Positions 60,784 through 64,000 of a DNA stretch of 64,000 bases are shown here, in pieces. Within the stretch, counting starts at the first letter, position 1; each line of letters opens with the position of its first letter. Under the pieces are notes generated by a model. That model had not been told where the DNA came from. It searched no databases and worked only from the letters and a program-made list of their open reading frames with translations. The position numbers and the translations under genes were made by a program. Source of the stretch: Luteococcus sanguinis (GTDB lineage: Bacteria > Actinomycetota > Actinomycetes > Propionibacteriales > Propionibacteriaceae); contig NZ_BAAAKI010000017.1 of assembly GCF_039527675.1 (NCBI RefSeq), forward strand, positions 1 to 64,000, in the 5' to 3' direction.

Positions 60784-60874
60784 GGGCCGCGCCGGCATCC
60801 GTCCAACCGGACGGACGCCAACGCGGCCCCTGAGTTCTGGAGGGTCAGCTGAGTTCTGGCGGGTCAGCTTGTGA

Positions 60875-62275
60875 TCAGAAGTTGATCATGTGGCCGACAA
60901 TGCCCTCGGCGGCCTCCTTCAGCGCCTCCGACAGGGTCGGGTGCGCGTGCACGGTACGGCCGATCTCGTCGGCGCGCAGATCGTACTGCTGGGCGAGCAC
61001 CAGCTCGGGCAGCAGTTCGGTCACGTCGGGGCCGATCATGTGGGCACCGAGGATCTCGTTGGTGTTCTTGTCGGCGATGATCTTCACGAAGCCGACGCCC
61101 TCACCCAGCCCCCAGGCCTTGCCGTTGGCGGCGAAGGGGAACTTCGCCGCCTTGGTCTCGAAGCCCTTGGCCTGCGCCTGCTCCTCGGTGTAGCCCATGG
61201 AGCCGATCTGCGGCTGGCAGTAGGTGGCGCGCGGGATGAAGTCGTAGTTCACCGGGAAGGTCTCCGCTCCCGCGATGGTCTCCGCGGCGACGACGCCCTG
61301 GGCCTCGGCGACGTGGGCCAGCATCATCTTGCCGGTGCAATCGCCGATGGCGAAGATGCCCTCGACATTGGTTCGCAGGTAGTCGTCCACCGCGATGGCG
61401 CCGCGGTCGGTCAGCTGCACGCCGGTCTTCTCGAGCCCGAAGCCCTCGGTGCGGGGCGCGAAGCCCATCGCCTGCATGAACTTGTCGGCTTCGAGCACCT
61501 GCTCGTCGCCACCCTTGGCCGGCGCCACGGTGACGCGAACGCCCTGGCCGTGGTCTTCCACGGTCTTCACCGCGGTGCTCGGCATCAGCTTGATGCCCAG
61601 CTTCTTGTACTGCTTGGTCAGCTCGGCGGAGATCTCGGGATCCTCGGCGGGCACGACGCGGTCCAGGTACTCGACGATCGTGACGTCGACGCCGTAGCTG
61701 TTGAGGACATAGGCAAACTCCGTGCCGATGGCCCCCGAGCCGCCGATGATGATCGACTTCGGAAGCTGGTCGGCGAGGATCTGCTCCTTGTAGGTCACGA
61801 CATTCTGGCTGACCTGGGTGCCCGGCAGCAGCTTGGTGGTCGCACCTGCGGCGATGATGCAGGCGTCGAAGGTGAGCTCCTCGGTGGAGCCGTCTTCCTT
61901 GGCGACGCTGATCGCCTTCGGGCCAGTGAAGGTGCCCCAGCCGGAGAACTCGGTGACCTTGTTCTTCTTCATCAGGAAGTGGATGCCCTTGACCATCCGG
62001 TCGCTGACCGCACGGGAACGGGTGAAGGCCTTGCCGTAGTCGGCGGTCACCTCACCGGACAGGCCGAAGGTACCGGCCTCCTTGGTGACGAGATGGACGA
62101 TCTCGGCGTTGCGCAGGAGCGACTTGGTGGGGATGCAGCCGATGTTCAGGCAGACACCGCCCCAGTACTCCTTCTCGATGATGGCGACCTTCTTGCCCAG
62201 CTGGGCGGCGCGAATGGCGGCGACGTAGCCACCGGGGCCAGCGCCAAGGACAACGACGTCGAAATGAGAGCTCAT
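60875..62275 (-). CDS. lpdA: Dihydrolipoyl dehydrogenase
   Basis: A 466-residue flavoprotein disulfide reductase, the E3 subunit of 2-oxo acid dehydrogenase complexes. FAD motif VVVLGAGPGGYVAAIRAAQ, redox disulfide in GGVCLNIGCIPTKS, NAD motif IIGGSGAIGTEFAYVLNS and C-terminal HAHPTLSEALKEAAEG with the catalytic His. ATG 62275 is 7 nt after TAGAGT (62288-62283). The E1/E2 genes are not in the window. Confidence 0.94.
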   Translation of the reverse strand: MSSHFDVVVLGAGPGGYVAAIRAAQLGKKVAIIEKEYWGGVCLNIGCIPTKSLLRNAEIVHLVTKEAGTFGLSGEVTADYGKAFTRSRAVSDRMVKGIHFLMKKNKVTEFSGWGTFTGPKAISVAKEDGSTEELTFDACIIAAGATTKLLPGTQVSQNVVTYKEQILADQLPKSIIIGGSGAIGTEFAYVLNSYGVDVTIVEYLDRVVPAEDPEISAELTKQYKKLGIKLMPSTAVKTVEDHGQGVRVTVAPAKGGDEQVLEADKFMQAMGFAPRTEGFGLEKTGVQLTDRGAIAVDDYLRTNVEGIFAIGDCTGKMMLAHVAEAQGVVAAETIAGAETFPVNYDFIPRATYCQPQIGSMGYTEEQAQAKGFETKAAKFPFAANGKAWGLGEGVGFVKIIADKNTNEILGAHMIGPDVTELLPELVLAQQYDLRADEIGRTVHAHPTLSEALKEAAEGIVGHMINF

Positions 62276-62282
62276 GAGTTGC

Positions 62283-62288
62283 ACTCTA
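62283..62288 (-). promoter_or_regulatory. -10 hexamer TAGAGT, leaderless start of lpdA
   Basis: The hexamer lies 7 nt before ATG 62275; a similar hexamer with 7-nt spacing precedes the protein phosphatase gene. Confidence 0.4.
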
Positions 62289-62315
62289 TTCCACGCCGGG
62301 AGGCGCTTCGCGATG

Positions 62316-62849
62316 TCATTCGTTGACCAGTACGGGCACTCCGACGCTGGCCGAGACGACCTTGGACGCGATGCCGGCGGGGGCCCTGATCTCGAACTCC
62401 TCCGAGGGGTGCGGGTCGACGCTCGCCCCGGGGGCGGCCGAGGCCTCCTCGTGCGTGTGCGCGCCATCGAGGTGGTGGGTGAAGCGGGAGGTGCCCAGCA
62501 GCCTGCCCGAGGCGTCATGGAAGCCGGCCACCACCTGCAGCTCCAACAGCTCCGAGACGTCGGAGGTGACGCGGAGCGTGCCGCTGACCGTCGAGCCGTC
62601 AAGCGTCAAATCGCTGAGGGTGAAGCGGTCATCGAAGGGCCCGGCGACCTGCACGACCCGTCCGGCAGCAGGGCTCGCGGTGGCCATCGAGGCAAGCGTC
62701 GGGTCACCACTCGCAGGCGTCAGCGAGGGAAAGCTGGTCATGGCGGCGGACGAGGGGTCGGGCGCGGTGACCTCCTCGCTGGAACAGGCGCCCAGAGCCA
62801 GGCTGGCGAGGGCGGCGGTCAGGACGGTACGGCGGGTAGGACGCGGCAT
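62316..62849 (-). CDS. Tat-type lipoprotein
   Basis: A 177-residue protein with a twin-arginine-like signal (RPTRRTVLTAALASLALGAC) ending in a lipobox Cys. The mature part starts with a Ser/Pro/Thr linker. A beta-sandwich-like region follows (VVQVAGPFDDRFTLSDLTLD, LLELQVVAGFHDASGRLLG) and suggests an extracellular binding role. ATG 62849 is downstream of a strong hairpin and a repeat region. Function unknown. Confidence 0.72.
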   Translation of the reverse strand: MPRPTRRTVLTAALASLALGACSSEEVTAPDPSSAAMTSFPSLTPASGDPTLASMATASPAAGRVVQVAGPFDDRFTLSDLTLDGSTVSGTLRVTSDVSELLELQVVAGFHDASGRLLGTSRFTHHLDGAHTHEEASAAPGASVDPHPSEEFEIRAPAGIASKVVSASVGVPVLVNE

Positions 62850-62872
62850 GTCTTCCTCTGCTGCTGTTCGGG

Positions 62873-62930
62873 GCGGATGCGTTGGGGTCGGATGCGTTGG
62901 TGTCGACCCCGTTGGTGTCGACCCCATTGG
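62873..62930. repeat. 15-bp tandem repeat region
   Basis: TGTCGACCCCGTTGG (62901-62915) is followed by TGTCGACCCCATTGG (62916-62930), preceded by two degenerate GGATGCGTTGG units. It lies between the alkaline phosphatase and lipoprotein genes in a non-coding stretch. Confidence 0.65.
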
Positions 62931-62954
62931 GGGGGTGAATGCAGTGGGAGTGCA

Positions 62955-62991
62955 CACGTGGGGCTGGACGGTTCCCGTCCAGCCCCACGTG
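62955..62991 (-). terminator. Strong hairpin after the alkaline phosphatase gene
   Basis: Perfect 17-bp arms CACGTGGGGCTGGACGG (62955-62971) and CCGTCCAGCCCCACGTG (62975-62991) enclose a 3-nt loop, 47 bases past the phosphatase stop. Confidence 0.75.
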
Positions 62992-63037
62992 CTGGTGCCC
63001 CCTGGTCGAGATGGGGTTCTTGAGGGTACTGCTGGCG

Positions 63038-64000
63038 TCAGGCGACGACGCCGAGAGCCTGGCCGACGATGTCGAACAAGTCGGTGTTCTCGATGGAGCC
63101 TGCGACCTTGTAGGAGGACGGGCCGTAGCCGTAGACCGGCACGTCGGCACCGGTGTGGTTGCCCGACAGGTAGCTCAGCCACAGGCTGGCTTCCTTGGTG
63201 CCGTCCTCGACGCCAGCGGGGTCGTCGACGGTGCGGAAGGTTGCGGGGCCGAAGTTGGCCGTGTCAGCCGAGCCGGAGCCGTTGATGATGCCGGACGAGC
63301 GCTTTGGGTCCAGGGCGCCAGACTTGGCCCGCGAGGGGGTCGAGTTGTTGGCGGTGTTCCCCGAGTCGACATTCGCTGGCGGGGTCACGGCCTCGGCGTT
63401 GGTGTAGGTGCCCTTCTCGATGATGTTGAAGCCCGCGCACTCGTGGTCGGCGGTGACGATGACCAGGGTGTGCTTGTCCTTCTTCGCGTAGTCGAGGGCG
63501 ACGCGGACGGCCTCGTCGAAGGCCTTGGTCTCCTCCAAAGTCTGCGCGGCGTCGTTGGCGTGCGAGCGCTTGTCGATCAGGGCGCCCTCGACCTGCAGGT
63601 AGAAGCCCTTCTTGCCCTTGTTCGTGTCGAGCAGCTCGATCGACTTGCGGGTCATTTCGGCCAGGTTCGGCTCCTTCGCCTCGGCACTGGCCGGGTTCAG
63701 GCGCTTGCTGCGCTCGATGGTCAGGTTGCCCTTGTTGTACAGGGCGAAGACCTTGTTGCCCTTCTTGGACGCCTTGAGGCGGTTCAGGTCCTGCTCGGTC
63801 GCGACGCGCTGGGCGGCGGGCGAGCCGAGGACGGTGTAGCCCTGTGCCTTCAGCGACTGCTCGTCGGTGGCGTCGAAGCGGCTCAGGCCACCGCCCATGA
63901 TGACGTCGGCCACGCCATTGCGGGCGATCTGGTCGGCGACGGGGGTGACGCGGACGTCGGAGGTGGGAAGCTCGGTGCCACCGGTGACCGTCGGGTACTG
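63038..64000 (-). CDS. Alkaline phosphatase, 5' end beyond window
   Basis: The last 321 residues of a PhoA-type alkaline phosphatase. It shows VADVIMGGGLSRF, YLQVEGALIDKRSHANDAA (metal-binding Glu/Asp/His), and VIVTADHECAGF with the zinc-binding Asp-His. HTGADVPVYGYGP near the end is a zinc ligand region. The signal peptide and the catalytic Ser region lie outside the window. The frame stays open to base 64000. It ends before a strong hairpin. Confidence 0.9.
   Translation of the reverse strand, partial: QYPTVTGGTELPTSDVRVTPVADQIARNGVADVIMGGGLSRFDATDEQSLKAQGYTVLGSPAAQRVATEQDLNRLKASKKGNKVFALYNKGNLTIERSKRLNPASAEAKEPNLAEMTRKSIELLDTNKGKKGFYLQVEGALIDKRSHANDAAQTLEETKAFDEAVRVALDYAKKDKHTLVIVTADHECAGFNIIEKGTYTNAEAVTPPANVDSGNTANNSTPSRAKSGALDPKRSSGIINGSGSADTANFGPATFRTVDDPAGVEDGTKEASLWLSYLSGNHTGADVPVYGYGPSSYKVAGSIENTDLFDIVGQALGVVA

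Overview
The window is high-GC, densely packed DNA with GTG starts, short gaps, many ATGA overlaps and leaderless start codons, which points to an actinobacterium. A PPi-dependent phosphofructokinase gene (pfp, 5235-6467) of the type used by propionibacteria, beside other central-carbon genes, suggests Propionibacteriaceae. The genus cannot be fixed from the sequence alone. No rRNA, tRNA or CRISPR array was seen.

Layout. 1-5.1 kb is an accessory block: a frameshifted IS110-family transposase running off the left edge, two DinB-type proteins, two small P-loop kinases, a tyrosine recombinase, and a HigBA-like toxin-antitoxin pair whose toxin carries an in-frame stop. 5.2-14.7 kb is mostly housekeeping: pfp, a TadE-like protein, an esterase, a YciO/Sua5-family protein, an M3 peptidase, a CitE-like lyase, a cation efflux protein, an acetyltransferase and membrane proteins. 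14.7-18.1 kb holds a protein phosphatase, a compact three-gene operon (SatD-like regulator, membrane protein, DUF4031-HD hydrolase) and divergent tpx. 18.2-33.2 kb holds a TPR/coiled-coil protein, ppk2, DUF445, a GH13 enzyme, DUF1697, an MFS transporter, a zinc-ribbon/methyltransferase pair, DUF808, a rhomboid-like protein, a histidine phosphatase overlapping nnrD, and an AlkD-like protein.

33.2-39.3 kb is a second accessory zone with an AbrB-PIN toxin-antitoxin operon, small membrane and secreted proteins, and two scars where truncated genes meet (about 35.7 kb and 39.13 kb). 39.3-45.5 kb holds fumC, a two-component system whose kinase is broken twice while its regulator is intact, a Met/His-rich membrane protein with helically phased direct repeats upstream, an NAD(P)-binding oxidoreductase and citrate synthase. 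45.8-54.3 kb has a LuxR-type regulator with a very large double-module kinase, a secreted protein, a DrrC-type UvrA paralogue and a GH3 beta-glucosidase. 54.6-64 kb has an SDR, a phosphatidate-phosphatase/diacylglycerol-kinase pair, a MutT/HhH-GPD repair pair, a lipoprotein, nadE, lipoamide dehydrogenase, another lipoprotein and the C-terminal part of an alkaline phosphatase.

How the genes fit together. Citrate synthase, fumarase, lipoamide dehydrogenase and PPi-PFK cover glycolysis and the TCA/Wood-Werkman side. MutT with the HhH glycosylase, the AlkD-like protein and the UvrA paralogue cover DNA damage. At least fifteen genes start 6-8 nt after a TANNNT-like -10 hexamer, so leaderless transcription appears to be the default for monocistronic starts here. 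The most unusual element is the SatD-like/membrane/HD operon at 15.5-17.5 kb. Its regulator has residues reminiscent of class III nucleotidyl cyclases, so a nucleotide-signalling role is possible but unproven.
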